Shown here in pieces: positions 43,039 through 50,446 of a DNA stretch of 64,000 nucleotides (position 1 is the stretch's first letter; each line of letters begins with the position of its first letter). Below the pieces are notes generated by a model. The model had not been told where the DNA came from. It ran no database searches and was given only the letters and a program-made list of their open reading frames with translations. A program made the translations under genes and the position numbers. The stretch is from Hymenobacter terrenus (GTDB lineage Bacteria; Bacteroidota; Bacteroidia; Cytophagales; Hymenobacteraceae). The stretch covers positions 62,001-126,000 of the forward strand of contig NZ_LATM01000009.1 of assembly GCF_000972495.1 (NCBI RefSeq). Direction: 5' to 3'.

Positions 43039-43713
43039 CTAGACGCTCAGGTATCGCAGGAGAGCATCATAACGCTCCTGCTCGTCTTCACTAGCTACGG
43101 CGGTACCACTGAACTGCGCCGTGACGACGTAGCCAAAGCGCTCCAGGGTGGCCGTGATGCGGGCGAGGTTATCGGTATTCAGCTTGAGAGTGAGCCGGAT
43201 GCGGTATTGATCGACTTCGTCTTGCGCGACGACAGCACTGATAATCTTAGCGTTATTCTCCTCCACGTAGCGGCTGATTTGGGTGAGGGAATAATCGCGC
43301 TCTTCCATGGTGAGAACGATGATACCACCCTGCCCACCAGCGGGCTGTTGCCCAAAAGCGGCTAATGCGTCGGCAATGGTGACAACGCCAGCATATTCGT
43401 GCTGCTCGTCGACGACAGGCACCAGTTGGATTTTATTTTCGATGGCCAGCTCCATCACGCGGTAGAAATGCTGGTCGGGGCGCACGTAAGCATCCGCATA
43501 ACCCAGTGACAATTCGGAAAGCAGGGTTTCGGGGTCGTCAAAATCAGCCAAGTCAGCTTCGGTAACCAAGCCCCGGTATTGGCGATTGTCGAGCACGGGC
43601 AATTGAGCCACGTGAAATTCGTCGAGCCAGCGTGCTGCTTTGCCCGCCGAATCAGTGCCTTTCAGGGGCGGAATCATTTCGTTGAGTAAGTCTTCGGCGA
43701 GCAGGGCGGGCAT
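43039..43713 (-). CDS. CBS-domain protein
   Basis: 224 residues from the ATG at 43713 (MPALLAEDLLNEMIPPLKG); the frame to 43791 is probably leader. It has two CBS repeats, about 1-65 (AARWLDEFHVAQLPVLDNRQ, YRGLVTEADLADF) and about 75-135 (AIENKIQLVPVVDEQHEYAG, VVTIADALAAFG), then an ACT-like C-terminal part (GIIVLTMEERDYSLTQISRY). CBS pairs bind adenine nucleotides. It is 6 bases before the Omp85-like gene and near nadK; this CBS-nadK neighbourhood recurs in Bacteroidota. Function is unknown. Confidence 0.88.
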   Translation of the reverse strand: MPALLAEDLLNEMIPPLKGTDSAGKAARWLDEFHVAQLPVLDNRQYRGLVTEADLADFDDPETLLSELSLGYADAYVRPDQHFYRVMELAIENKIQLVPVVDEQHEYAGVVTIADALAAFGQQPAGGQGGIIVLTMEERDYSLTQISRYVEENNAKIISAVVAQDEVDQYRIRLTLKLNTDNLARITATLERFGYVVTAQFSGTAVASEDEQERYDALLRYLSV

Positions 43714-43842
43714 ATTCTTATTACTTATTAATGTTCGAAGGAATAGAGAATTACTTGGTGAAAGAGATAGTAGAAAGGCATGAGATGTCACTTAAAAATA
43801 GTGACGGAATAGAGAACAACAATCAACTTGGCAGAAGGATAA

Positions 43843-44622
43843 TCAAGCTACGGCAGGGACGGCTTCAGTAGTACGCAGAAATCGGCGCAGGTAGGCATTA
43901 AAACCGGCGGGTCGCTCCATCATCGGAGCGTGGCAACAATGGTCGAGGAAGCGCAGTTCGGCGTTGGGTAGTAAACGGGCGAATTCGTGGGCAACGGGGG
44001 GCGGGGTGATGGTATCATTCAGGCCCCATACCAACAGCGTGGGAGCTGTGATTTTGGTCAGTTCTTTGCTCAGATTGTGCCGTTGCGCAGAGCGTGCAAT
44101 AGCAATGATGCGAAGGCACTTGGAGTTGGAATTCGTAACATTGAACACCTCATCCACCAATTCCTGAGTGGCTACGGTGGGGTCATAGAATGTATAGCCC
44201 ACACGTTCCTGCACGTAGGCATAATTGCCGCGCTTGGGGAAAGAGCCACCCATACTGTCTTCAAACAAACCACTGCTACCAGTGAGTACCAGCCGGTTGA
44301 CGCGCTTGGCATTGTTTAAAGCATAGACGAGGGCGATATGGCCACCCAGCGAATTGCCAAGCACCGTGAAGCTCGACGGCAGGGCCAGCTTGGCCACGAA
44401 ACCTTCGACATACGCCACGAGGCCTGGTACGCCGGCCTGGATCAGAGGCATATCGTAGATGGGGAGCAGCGGGATGATGACGCGGTGGTCGGTCGCAAAC
44501 TCCCGCACCACATCCTGCCAGTTGCTGAGTGCTCCGAACAGGCCGTGCAGCAGCAGCAGCACCGGTCCCTGCCCCTCGTCCACATATTCGTACCCTTGCT
44601 GGTACTGGCGACGCAATTCCAT
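43843..44622 (-). CDS. Alpha/beta hydrolase
   Basis: 259 residues. Alpha/beta-hydrolase fold with oxyanion region LLLLHGLFGALSNWQDVV, nucleophile elbow VLGNSLGGHIALVYAL (Ser about 92), acid region LLVWGLNDTITPPPVAHEFA and His in FLDHCCHAPMMERPAGFN. Substrate cannot be told. It resembles the MhpC/menaquinone-type small hydrolases of Bacteroidota. It is 129 bases upstream of the CBS gene. Confidence 0.88.
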   Translation of the reverse strand: MELRRQYQQGYEYVDEGQGPVLLLLHGLFGALSNWQDVVREFATDHRVIIPLLPIYDMPLIQAGVPGLVAYVEGFVAKLALPSSFTVLGNSLGGHIALVYALNNAKRVNRLVLTGSSGLFEDSMGGSFPKRGNYAYVQERVGYTFYDPTVATQELVDEVFNVTNSNSKCLRIIAIARSAQRHNLSKELTKITAPTLLVWGLNDTITPPPVAHEFARLLPNAELRFLDHCCHAPMMERPAGFNAYLRRFLRTTEAVPAVA

Positions 44623-44626
44623 CTTC

Positions 44627-44702
44627 CTGGTTTCTATTTCCTCGTTGCTGATTTCTAGTTACTTGTCGCCGTTCTAACTGGAAAGCAGCAACGAGAAACC
44701 AG
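44627..44702. repeat. Interrupted inverted repeat between the pabA-like and hydrolase genes
   Basis: CAGCAACGAGAAACCAG (44686-44702) pairs with 44627-44650, which carries the same sequence plus a 7-base insertion (CTGGTTTCT, ATTTCCT, CGTTGCTG). It lies wholly between the two genes. It could form an mRNA hairpin or be a degraded repeat. Confidence 0.4.
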
Positions 44703-44708
44703 AGATAC

Positions 44709-45302
44709 TTAATTGCCGGTTTTGGCAATGATACAACAGCGGAGCCAATTGGCCAAAATTGCCAGTCCATGCGGAGTAAGCAAGGCTTCGGGGTGAAACT
44801 GGACGCCGTAGAGAGGGAGCGTGCGGTGGCGCAGGGCCATCAGCTCGGGGGTGGGGCCAGTGGTATGGGCCAAGGGTACTAGGTCCGGCGGCAACGGCTC
44901 ACTAACGACCAACGAATGGTAGCGCGTAACCAATTGTGTGGGTGGCAAGCCAGCAAAGAGCGGCTCGGAGTTATCACAAATCATATCAGCCACTTTGCCG
45001 TGCATGGGCCGGGCGGCTCGGACGACGGTGGCCCCAAAAAACTCGCCCAGCGCCTGATGCCCCAGGCACACGCCTAGCATGGGCTTTTGGCGGTGGAAGG
45101 CCTGAATCAGGGCAGGCATTATACCTGCTTGAGCGGGAGTTCCAGGCCCGGGCGAGAGCACAATGCCATCAAAATCCCAAGCTTGAAGCTCCGCCAGCGG
45201 TACGTCGTTGCGCCGGACCAGCACCTCGGTCCCAAGCTGGCGGAGGTAATCGGCCAGCGTGAAGGTGAAGGAATCAAAATTGTCGAGCAGCAACAGGCGC
45301 AC
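44709..45302 (-). CDS. Glutamine amidotransferase subunit of anthranilate/aminodeoxychorismate synthase
   Basis: 197 residues, class I glutamine amidotransferase. Motifs: LLLDNFDSFTFTLADYLRQL, IVLSPGPGTPAQAG, catalytic Cys in GVCLGHQALGEFFGA, and the His-Glu pair in YGVQFHPEALLTPHG. It provides ammonia to TrpE or PabB, neither of which is in the window. TrpG and PabA cannot be separated by sequence, and many Bacteroidota use one subunit for both folate and tryptophan. Confidence 0.92.
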   Translation of the reverse strand: MRLLLLDNFDSFTFTLADYLRQLGTEVLVRRNDVPLAELQAWDFDGIVLSPGPGTPAQAGIMPALIQAFHRQKPMLGVCLGHQALGEFFGATVVRAARPMHGKVADMICDNSEPLFAGLPPTQLVTRYHSLVVSEPLPPDLVPLAHTTGPTPELMALRHRTLPLYGVQFHPEALLTPHGLAILANWLRCCIIAKTGN

Positions 45303-45403
45303 GTTGGAAATGCTGTGGGTTGAATGCTGAGTTATGGGGGTAGAAGCAGGACTTCTAGTTCGGTGTTCAGCATTTAGAGCGATTCGATGGCGCGGACGGG
45401 AAA

Positions 45404-45436
45404 CCTCACCCCCGGCCCCTCTCCCCAGGAGAGGGA
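45404..45436. repeat. Dispersed CCTCACCC-type repeat, copy 2
   Basis: CCTCACCCCCGGCCCCTCTC then CCCAGGAGAGGGAG. It closely matches 19447-19481. CTCTCC and GGAGAG form a short hairpin. It lies in the gap between the pabA-like and cvpA genes. Confidence 0.5.
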
Positions 45437-45464
45437 GTCTGACAGATAGGGCTCCAGAAATGCT

Positions 45465-46004
45465 CTAACTCTTGTAATTGCTATTGAATGCGGTTTTTAT
45501 TTTTACCAGCAAGTCTTGGGCGAAGGGTAAGATATAACTGGTGAGTTGCAGGGCCAGGGGGGTAGCCTGTTGCACAATTGGCAGTACTTGTGAGCCGGCC
45601 ACCAAGCTAGGTGCCAGCAGGTGTAGCCCGGCCAGCCTAGTGCCGTGAAGCAGCAGGCTCAGGCCCAGTATCCACTTGATGACACCAGCGCCACCGCCCA
45701 ATAAATTATCCAGCACGCCCAGCGGGGTGAGGTGAACGGCGGTTCTGAGCAAGCCACCGAGCAAGTGTACGCCCCACATAATAGCAACAAATACCAGCGC
45801 AAATGACACCAGTGGCAGCATTCCGAAAGCATCGCCTACGTACTGCCGAACCAACGGCACAGCCGCTGACAGCAAAGCCAGCCCACCAACTGCGGCTATC
45901 ACAAAGGCCAGCAGCGAAACTACCTCCAGCACCAACCCGCGACGATAGCCTTTCACGGCACCGATACCGAGCGGAAGCAAGAGCAAAATGTCGAGAGCAG
46001 TCAT
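45465..46004 (-). CDS. CvpA family membrane protein
   Basis: 179 residues with four hydrophobic segments: ALDILLLLPLGIGAVKGY at the start, VVSLLAFVIAAVGGLALL, LPLVSFALVFVAIMWGVHLL, and GAGVIKWILGLSLLLHG. The opening LDILLLLPLGIGAVKGYRRG followed by LVLEV is the CvpA signature. CvpA is linked to colicin V production and envelope stress in Escherichia coli; its molecular function is unsettled. An inverted repeat separates it from yqeY. Confidence 0.88.
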   Translation of the reverse strand: MTALDILLLLPLGIGAVKGYRRGLVLEVVSLLAFVIAAVGGLALLSAAVPLVRQYVGDAFGMLPLVSFALVFVAIMWGVHLLGGLLRTAVHLTPLGVLDNLLGGGAGVIKWILGLSLLLHGTRLAGLHLLAPSLVAGSQVLPIVQQATPLALQLTSYILPFAQDLLVKIKTAFNSNYKS

Positions 46005-46010
46005 TTCTGG

Positions 46011-46083
46011 AATGATGAATGGCGCTGGCGGAATGACGAGTTAGCGAGTGCAGTCCTTCGTTTCACCAGCGCCATTCATCATT
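46011..46083. repeat. Perfect 18-bp inverted repeat between yqeY and cvpA
   Basis: Arms AATGATGAATGGCGCTGG (46011-46028) and its exact complement (46066-46083) with a 37-base spacer. It fills the 81-base gap between the two genes. It could form a large mRNA hairpin that separates their expression. Confidence 0.7.
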
Positions 46084-46085
46084 GA

Positions 46086-46547
46086 TTATAAGTTGGTGTT
46101 GTTGAGCAAATTACTGAGCACGTCGGAGATGCGCTTACCATCGGCTTGGCCGGACAGTTCACGGGCGGCGACGCCCATCACTTTACCCAAATCGGAAGGG
46201 CCGGTAGCACCTACGCGCTGAATGATGTGGACGAGGCGCTCAACCAAATCAGCTTCAGAAAGCTGCTGGGGCAGAAATTCTTCGATGATGGACAGCTCAG
46301 CCAGCTCGTTTTCTTCCAGCTCGGAGCGAAATTGCTCTTTGTAGATGGCGGCGGCGTCGCGGCGCTGCTTGGCCGCTTTGTTCAGCAGCTTCAGCTCGGC
46401 TTCGGGGGTGAGAGCGGCGCCGTGGGCTCCTTCGGCAGTTTCGGCCAGCATAATTTGCGACTTGATGCTGCGCAGGGTGGTGAGGCGCACTTTGTCTTTG
46501 GCCAACATGGCTTGCTTGATGGCGGCGTCGATGGTGTCTTTTAGCAT
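46086..46547 (-). CDS. GatB/YqeY domain protein
   Basis: 153 residues, the usual YqeY length. LKDTIDAAIKQAMLAKDKVR and LTTLRSIKSQIMLAE open the protein; EEFLPQQLSEADLVERLVHI and DLGKVMGVAARELSGQADGK then form the GatB-tail-like helical domain that binds tRNA in GatB. Stand-alone YqeY proteins may take part in aminoacyl-tRNA amidation, but no direct function is known. It is divergent from pdxJ. Confidence 0.9.
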   Translation of the reverse strand: MLKDTIDAAIKQAMLAKDKVRLTTLRSIKSQIMLAETAEGAHGAALTPEAELKLLNKAAKQRRDAAAIYKEQFRSELEENELAELSIIEEFLPQQLSEADLVERLVHIIQRVGATGPSDLGKVMGVAARELSGQADGKRISDVLSNLLNNTNL

Positions 46548-46689
46548 GAGTAACGGAGTGAAAGAGTTACAGAGTACAGTGAGTGAAGGGCGGGACTGGG
46601 TTTCCCTGGGCAGGGCCCCGATAGACGTAATTTCGCCCCGAAGCTACGCCAGCCGGCCCGCAAGCTGAACTTCACGCACTCTAAGCTGG

Positions 46690-46697
46690 TACTTTGC
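46690..46697 (+). promoter_or_regulatory. -7-like box TACTTTGC upstream of pdxJ
   Basis: It resembles the TAnnTTTG/TAnnTTGC boxes seen before era, mazG and uppS, 60 bases before the pdxJ ATG. Confidence 0.35.
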
Positions 46698-46757
46698 GTA
46701 AACGGCCAGCCGGCCGTTGTATAAATCCAAACCTTCCACTGCAACCCTATATATTTC

Positions 46758-47480
46758 GTGACTAAGCTCAGCGTCAATATCAACAAACTGGCCACTTTGC
46801 GCAATGCCCGGGGCCACAACCGACCCGATATTCTGCAAGCCGCGCGCGACATTGAGAGGTTTGGCGCCGAGGGCATCACGGTGCACCCACGGCCCGACGA
46901 GCGCCACATCCGCTACCAGGACGTGCGCGACCTGAAAACCATCGTGACGACGGAGCTGAATGTGGAAGGCAACCCCACGCCTGATTTTCTGGACCTAGTG
47001 CGCGACGTGCGGCCCGAACAGGTGACGCTGGTGCCCGACGCACCAGATGCCATCACGTCCAACGCCGGCTGGGATGTCATCACGCACCAGCACTACCTGC
47101 GAGAGGTAGTGACGGAACTCAAGGCGCTGGGCTGCCGCGTCAGCATTTTCCTCGACCCTGATTTGACTTTGGTAGAAGCGGCCGTGAGCACCGGCACCGA
47201 CCGCATTGAGCTTTACACCGAGGCTTACGCCCGGCAGTATCTGGCCGACCGCGAAACTGCTGTGGCTCCTTACCGGGCGGCGGCGGCCCGCGCCGGCCAG
47301 TTGGGCTTGGGCGTAAATGCGGGCCACGACCTTGACCTTGACAATCTGGCCTGGCTACACCAGCAGCTGCCCGAACTGGCGGAAGTCAGCATTGGTCATG
47401 CGTTGGTGTGCGACGCCATTTACCTGGGCTTGGAAAATACGGTTCAGCTTTACCGCAGGCAGCTGAGGCCGCTTAATTAG
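46758..47480 (+). CDS. pdxJ: Pyridoxine 5'-phosphate synthase
   Basis: 240 residues. It condenses 1-deoxyxylulose-5-phosphate with 3-amino-2-oxopropyl phosphate, the final step of DXP-dependent vitamin B6 synthesis. Motifs: [58 protein letters not shown] and [17 protein letters not shown], with His/Glu residues of the active-site loops. Divergent from yqeY and unlinked here to other B6 genes. Confidence 0.96.
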   Translation: MTKLSVNINKLATLRNARGHNRPDILQAARDIERFGAEGITVHPRPDERHIRYQDVRDLKTIVTTELNVEGNPTPDFLDLVRDVRPEQVTLVPDAPDAITSNAGWDVITHQHYLREVVTELKALGCRVSIFLDPDLTLVEAAVSTGTDRIELYTEAYARQYLADRETAVAPYRAAAARAGQLGLGVNAGHDLDLDNLAWLHQQLPELAEVSIGHALVCDAIYLGLENTVQLYRRQLRPLN

Positions 47481-47576
47481 TAAGCAGCATTTAACATCCC
47501 AAGGGCGCGACTGAATTCATGCAGTCGAATTTGCCATTTGCAAGATGTTAAGTGGCTATTGTTAACTGAAACACCC

Positions 47577-48602
47577 ATGCCCCGTCACTCACTGGCTGAT
47601 TTCCAGTCTCTACCCTACCCTATTCTCGATGTGCGGGCTCCCATTGAGTTTGCCCAGGGCCACGTGCCGGGCGCCCTCAACCTACCCTTGTTCACGGATG
47701 AAGAGCGCGCGCGCATTGGCACCACCTACAAGCAGGTGAGTCAGGAGCGAGCCGTACACCTGGGGTTAGAGTTTTTTGGGCCCAAGATGTCGGCGATGGT
47801 CAAGCAGGCGCAAAAGCTGGTACCCGGCAAAGAAGTGCGTCTGCACTGCTGGCGCGGCGGCATGCGCAGCGGGGCCGTGCTGTGGCTGCTGGAATTAGCT
47901 GGCTTCAAGGTGCACCTGCTCGACCACGGCTACAAGGACTACCGCCGGGCTGTACTGGCTTCGTTCGAGCGGCCCCGCAAGTGGCGCGTTATCGGCGGCC
48001 TCACCGGTAGCGGCAAGACCGATGTGCTGCACGCTCTGGCTGCCACGCCCTATTTCCAACCCGTGCTCAACCTCGAAGAGTTGGCTCATCACAAAGGCTC
48101 GGCGTTTGGGGCCATTGGCCAGCTGGATCAGCCCACACAGGAGCAGTTTGAGAATAATCTGGCGGCTGTACTGGCTGCGCTGCCTGACGATGCGCCAATC
48201 TGGGTAGAAGATGAAAGCCGGCAAATAGGTCGGCTCACCATTCCGTCGGGACTCTTTGAGCAAATCCGGGCTGCACCACGCTGGGTATTGGAAGTGCCTC
48301 GTGCGGCCCGGGTGGCCAAACTGGCCGCCGAGTACGGAGCTGAGAACCCAGTAGAATTAGCAGCAGCCGTTGAGCGGCTGCACAAGCGCTTGGGTGGGCT
48401 GGCCACCAAACAGGCTCTAGCCGCTATTGAGACCGGAGACTTTGCCCAAATGGTAGAGTTGGTGCTGGATTACTACGACAAGACTTACACGTATGGCTTG
48501 GCCCAACGCCCTGGCGAGCCGGGGCGCACTTTTGTGCCGGTTGCTACCAGCAACGCCGCCCGGAATGCTGAGGCACTATTGGCGACAACCGTGGCTAGCT
48601 GA
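47577..48602 (+). CDS. selU: tRNA 2-selenouridine synthase
   Basis: 341 residues from the ATG at 47577 (MPRHSLADFQSLPYPILDV). An N-terminal rhodanese domain carries the catalytic Cys in RLHCWRGGMRSGAVLW (about 91). A P-loop domain follows (IGGLTGSGKTDVLHAL, about 140-155). SelU/MnmH replaces sulfur by selenium at the wobble uridine of certain tRNAs through a geranylated intermediate. It needs selenophosphate from SelD, not seen in this window, so either selD is elsewhere or the protein works only up to the geranylation step. Confidence 0.93.
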   Translation: MPRHSLADFQSLPYPILDVRAPIEFAQGHVPGALNLPLFTDEERARIGTTYKQVSQERAVHLGLEFFGPKMSAMVKQAQKLVPGKEVRLHCWRGGMRSGAVLWLLELAGFKVHLLDHGYKDYRRAVLASFERPRKWRVIGGLTGSGKTDVLHALAATPYFQPVLNLEELAHHKGSAFGAIGQLDQPTQEQFENNLAAVLAALPDDAPIWVEDESRQIGRLTIPSGLFEQIRAAPRWVLEVPRAARVAKLAAEYGAENPVELAAAVERLHKRLGGLATKQALAAIETGDFAQMVELVLDYYDKTYTYGLAQRPGEPGRTFVPVATSNAARNAEALLATTVAS

Positions 48603-48668
48603 TATTCGTCTGGGGCGGCCAGTGAGTTTCGGACTTTGCTTTCTACTCATAGGTTTTGCTGGTTAATG

Positions 48669-48703
48669 CCATAATTTGGTTGTACATTTGAATTCTTAAC
48701 TAT
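48669..48703 (+). promoter_or_regulatory. Upstream region of the broken T9SS gene, duplicated at 50346
   Basis: CATAATTTGGTTG-ACATTTGAAT at 48669-48692 repeats at 50346-50369 with one change (T/C). It contains TTTG (48675-48678) and an exact TAnnTTTG box TACATTTG (48683-48690). It shows that the two units share upstream DNA as well as coding ends. Confidence 0.55.
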
Positions 48704-48775
48704 ACTGATGCACCACAGTATTCGCCACAGTAGTACAACCTTTCCCCTTTCTATTACCCACTTTTCCACTTTTTC

Positions 48776-48889
48776 ATGTTAAAATCCCTACAAACCCGGC
48801 TGAAAGCAGCCGGCCGCTGGTTACCCGTAGCCTTGCTGCCACTGTTGCCATTCGCGGCGCAGGCCCAAGCCTCTGCTAACGATACGTAG
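48776..48889 (+). pseudogene. Signal-peptide remnant of a T9SS protein, truncated copy of 50447
   Basis: 37 codons ending in TAG. The product, MLKSLQTRLKAAGRWLPVA then LLPLLPFAAQAQASANDT, matches the start of the intact neighbour (MFTSLQTQLKRASRWLPVAL, LPFAAQAQ) residue by residue through the signal-peptide cleavage site. The sequence before the ATG (CTTTTTCATGTT-type) is also shared. After AQAQ similarity ends. The matching C-terminal end is at 50003-50098. If translated, it would yield only an exported peptide of a few residues. Confidence 0.85.
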
Positions 48890-48953
48890 TTGTATTTATG
48901 AAAATCCAGCTCTTTCTTACACACCAACCTCTGCCTCCAAGCACGAACCTTTT

Positions 48954-48961
48954 TAACTTTG
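48954..48961 (+). promoter_or_regulatory. -7 box TAACTTTG inside the replaced segment
   Basis: An exact TAnnTTTG match, 85-92 bases before the lipoprotein ATG at 49046 and after the truncated signal-peptide ORF. It suggests that the inserted gene has its own promoter. No clear -33 element. Confidence 0.4.
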
Positions 48962-49045
48962 CCTATGAATCGTAAAAACTGTAGTTTACCCTTTTCGCAC
49001 AATCTTTCCACTCCGCTTAAGTTGAACACCTTCTTAATTTGACTA

Positions 49046-49927
49046 ATGAATTTTTTTTCCTCTCTATCTAAGTACTACCTGCCTCTACTGCTTAGTATCG
49101 CAACATTTATGAGTTCGTGCTCCAAAATGAAAGATGCCGAACCTGTTACTTCTCCTAGTACAGCAAGGGCGTCGCACTCCACTTTAAGTGGAGATTTTTT
49201 TGGACCACCTGGAAACACACACTACACTGGAGATTTTTTTGGCTTAGAATGGAACACTTTCTTGATTGGTACTTTAGGCTTTCCTCAAGGAATGGCAACA
49301 TCCGCCACACTTGAATTCCGCATCGGTAGCAAAGTTGTGCTGGTCGTTCCAGATGTAGCTGTTACTTACTATATTAACTTGGGCAATAATTTTTATGGGA
49401 AAGTAGATTATAACATGCCCACCTTTCTGCAGTCAGCAAATTACACTGTGGTTCTACGGGGAAATAATGGGGGGTTAGCTTATAATAACGCCTTTAGGTA
49501 CCAATTGCAGGGAGACTTTAACGTTGTCAGGAAAGCGAATACACTCGTTTATGGAAATGGAGCGGTAAATGCTGGTCCGCAAGTAAATGGCACAATTTAT
49601 AATTCATCAATTCCTTTATATTGGAGCACTTCTATTTTTGGAAGTAATGATGTCTTGCGGCTATTCTTAACGGAGCAAGTAACAGATCGTGCTACCAATA
49701 AAGTAGCTGATGGTATTACTTATGATGTAGGTATATACTCTCAAACTGCGGCGTACGATGGCAGGGGCGTTTTTACTAATTCAGGCAATGAGTTGTTAGA
49801 GTTAGGAATACTACCTAACGGCAACTACCGTTTAATTCTTACAAATACTGTTCCTGCTCCCTCAGCTATTCAGTCGTTTCGCCGCACTTATGCTGAAGGG
49901 GGAACCTATCGTTTTTTTCGAGATTAA
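49046..49927 (+). CDS. Unrecognised lipoprotein, AT-richer insert in a broken T9SS gene
   Basis: 293 residues. Signal peptide with lipobox SSC (Cys about 25): MNFFSSLSKYYLPLLLSIAT, then FMSSCSK. A Ser/Thr linker contains the repeat SGDFFG...TGDFFG (about 48-66), which at DNA level is a 15-base direct repeat TGGAGATTTTTTTGG (49189-49203, 49228-49242). The rest is beta-rich (LEFRIGSKVVLVVPDVAVTYY, ANYTVVLRGNNGGLAYNNAF, LELGILPNGNYRLILTNTV) and looks like a carbohydrate-binding or immunoglobulin-like surface lipoprotein. Base composition is clearly richer in A/T than the neighbours, with many AAT, TTA and ATT codons. Its position between the two ends of a broken T9SS gene suggests transfer. Function unknown. 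Confidence 0.75.
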   Translation: MNFFSSLSKYYLPLLLSIATFMSSCSKMKDAEPVTSPSTARASHSTLSGDFFGPPGNTHYTGDFFGLEWNTFLIGTLGFPQGMATSATLEFRIGSKVVLVVPDVAVTYYINLGNNFYGKVDYNMPTFLQSANYTVVLRGNNGGLAYNNAFRYQLQGDFNVVRKANTLVYGNGAVNAGPQVNGTIYNSSIPLYWSTSIFGSNDVLRLFLTEQVTDRATNKVADGITYDVGIYSQTAAYDGRGVFTNSGNELLELGILPNGNYRLILTNTVPAPSAIQSFRRTYAEGGTYRFFRD

Positions 49928-50002
49928 TCTAAGTGCATATCTTTTCCATGAATTGCTGCTTAGGGCTCCGCCTTTGAGCTGACGAACTGTCTGATAGTCT
50001 AG

Positions 50003-50098
50003 GTTAATTTCACCGTGAGCACCCTCGCTGCCGGCGTCTATTTATTGCAATTGAAATCTGGTGACAACTTCGTCGTGAAACGTGTGGTCATCGAATAG
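50003..50098 (+). pseudogene. C-terminal sorting-tail remnant of a T9SS protein
   Basis: 31 in-frame codons to TAG: VNFTVSTLAAGVYLLQLKSG then DNFVVKRVVIE. The intact neighbour ends IDFDVSNLAAGVYSLQLKSG, NDLVVKRIVVE, so this is the end of the same sorting domain, without an upstream reading frame. A terminator like that of the intact gene follows (50120-50152). Together with 48776-48889 it marks the outer limits of a paralogue whose middle was replaced. Confidence 0.88.
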
Positions 50099-50119
50099 CC
50101 CCCACCCCCACGTCATCGC

Positions 50120-50152
50120 TAAAAAGGGCGGTCCACTGGGCCGTCCTTTTTT
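50120..50152 (+). terminator. Terminator of the broken T9SS unit
   Basis: AAAAAGGGCGGTCC-ACT-GGGCCGTCCTTTTTT. The core matches the palindrome at 52393-52457 (AAGGGCGGCCCACTGGGCCG...). The gap 50099-50446 otherwise holds only the promoter region of the next gene. Confidence 0.85.
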
Positions 50153-50345
50153 GTGCGCAGGTACCATCTGACATTACTGTCGGCAATGATGACCCGATGA
50201 TTCATATAGCGGCCCACACGTTGGTAATTGGTTTTCATCTAATTAGCTCAATACTACCACCTACTAATAATTGTTGCCGGTTGAGGTTCTCCTATGGGCA
50301 TCACCAAACTTGTTCCTTCGTATAGGGGGCTTTACTAGTGCATGT

Positions 50346-50379
50346 CATAATTTGGTTGCACATTTGAATACTGCCTTTG
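50346..50379 (+). promoter_or_regulatory. Promoter region of the intact T9SS gene
   Basis: The duplicated block CATAATTTGGTTGCACATTTG starts here. TTTG (50351-50354) and TGCCTTTG (50372-50379, one base off TAnnTTTG) are 17 bases apart, a normal Bacteroidota -33/-7 spacing. The ATG is at 50447. Confidence 0.5.
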
Positions 50380-50446
50380 CATTTGCGGGGCAGCAGTCTC
50401 TCATACTAATTTCATTTTTCCTATTCTCCACTTTTTCCCCTTCTTC

